Part shown: one piece after another, positions 5,081-5,635 of the stretch
Layout of the letters: every line of letters starts with the position of its first letter
Position numbering within the stretch: the stretch's first letter is position 1
Assembly: GCA_002713455.1 (NCBI GenBank)
Contig: PASX01000048.1
Coordinates: forward strand, 12,677-18,311
Source of the DNA: Fidelibacterota bacterium
GTDB taxonomy: Bacteria; Fidelibacterota; Marinisomatia; Marinisomatales; TCS55
Length of the DNA stretch: 5,635 bases
Reading direction: 5' to 3'
Notes under the pieces: generated by a model
The model's database searches: none
What the model was told of the DNA's origin: nothing
The model's input: only the letters and a program-made list of their open reading frames with translations
Translations under genes and position numbers: made by a program

Positions 5081-5635
5081 CTAATTTTTAATAAAAAAAA
5101 CTTTTAAATCTTCTTTAATGACTTTTCCAAGATTGTTTCTAGGAAAATCATCCAAAAACAAAATTTTTCTTGGTCTTTTATAACTTATAAAATAATCTTT
5201 TATCCATATATGTAATTTTTCCTCTGTAAGATTGTTTGATAGTCTTATTATTGCTGCACAAACTAATTCCCCCCATGTTTCATCAGGTATTGACACTACA
5301 GCAGCATCTTTGATTTGATCATGCTCTCTTAATTTTTCCTCAATTTCTAATGATGAAATTTTATGACCAGCTGTTTTTATAATATCTTGGCTAATTCTAC
5401 CTAAAAGTCGAAAATATCTATCTTCAAGTACTCCTAGATCTCCAGTTCTAAACCAACCTTTATAAAATGATTCTTTAGTTTCTTTTTTTCGCTTCCAATA
5501 ACCTTTAAAAACAGAATCACCTTTAACTAAAATTTCTCCATTATCACCAGGTTTTGATTTAACCAATTGTTCATCAACTTGCAAAACAGAAACCCCAGGA
5601 AGAGGCTTGCCAACCGACCCTTTTTTTCTTAACCC
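5081..5635 (-). CDS. Acyl-CoA ligase, C-terminal part (ACSF3 / malonyl-CoA synthetase-like), cut by the window edge
   Basis: The frame is open from the right edge to a TAG at 5083-5081, giving 184 residues of an ANL-superfamily enzyme; about the first two thirds lie outside. There is no true start here: the TTG at 5584 is internal, because the codons upstream read G-L-R-K-K-G-S-V-G-K-P-L-P-G-V, the conserved segment before the A7 region. Further motifs are GEILVKGDSVFKGYW, GWFRTGDLG (the Asp binding the AMP ribose), GRISQDIIKTAGHKISSLEIE (A8 hinge) and PRNNLGKVIK with the catalytic Lys at about residue 171. These enzymes activate a carboxylic acid with ATP and join it to CoA. The segments DIIKTAGHKIS.LEIE, IPDETWGE and FPRNNLGK resemble ACSF3/MatB-type malonyl-CoA synthetases most closely, but the acid-binding part is missing, so a medium- or long-chain acid remains possible. 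It appears cytoplasmic and is followed closely by the M24 peptidase gene. Confidence 0.92.
   Translation of the reverse strand, partial: GLRKKGSVGKPLPGVSVLQVDEQLVKSKPGDNGEILVKGDSVFKGYWKRKKETKESFYKGWFRTGDLGVLEDRYFRLLGRISQDIIKTAGHKISSLEIEEKLREHDQIKDAAVVSIPDETWGELVCAAIIRLSNNLTEEKLHIWIKDYFISYKRPRKILFLDDFPRNNLGKVIKEDLKVFFIKN

Noticed and set aside
5081..5584. Reading the acyl-CoA ligase as a complete 167-aa protein starting at TTG 5584
   Set aside because: The frame continues to the window edge with conserved family residues (G-S-V-G-K-P-L-P-G-V), so the TTG is an internal Leu codon and the gene is cut by the edge.

Overview
The window is a compact, very AT-rich stretch of bacterial DNA in which every convincing gene lies on the minus strand, so transcription runs from the right edge to the left. 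Several products have N-terminal export signals: a Cys-rich metal-binding-type protein, a COG4798-type methyltransferase, an alpha/beta-hydrolase lipoprotein and an M24 peptidase. The high AT content, short spacers and family mix fit a free-living, probably marine Gram-negative bacterium such as Bacteroidota, Marinimicrobia (SAR406) or an AT-rich gammaproteobacterium. No ribosomal or marker gene is present, so the phylum is not settled.

In transcription order, the right part holds the C-terminal end of an acyl-CoA ligase resembling ACSF3/malonyl-CoA synthetase (cut by the edge). An exported M24 metallopeptidase follows 40 nt later, and 4 nt after its stop comes a 92-aa membrane protein of unknown function. 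A 131-nt AT-rich gap with a candidate promoter precedes a 109-aa charged soluble protein and a 96-aa two-helix membrane protein. These last two are in the same reading frame, separated by one TAA and two sense codons. After a 72-nt gap comes a 52-aa single-helix protein with a strong ribosome binding site; its 3' end overlaps the start of the esterase/peptidase-type lipoprotein. The exported methyltransferase follows 25 nt later. A 70-nt gap with an inverted repeat and a possible promoter leads to the exported double YHS/TRASH-like protein, which is closed by a 28-nt perfect palindrome. At the left edge is the N-terminal part of a DUF6090-like membrane-anchored coiled-coil protein.

The ligase, peptidase, esterase and methyltransferase belong to recognisable families but do not form a known pathway together. 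The least explained part is the run of four small proteins (92, 109, 96 and 52 aa), three of them membrane proteins, between the peptidase and the lipoprotein. I see no RNA gene, CRISPR array, insertion sequence or integration site.
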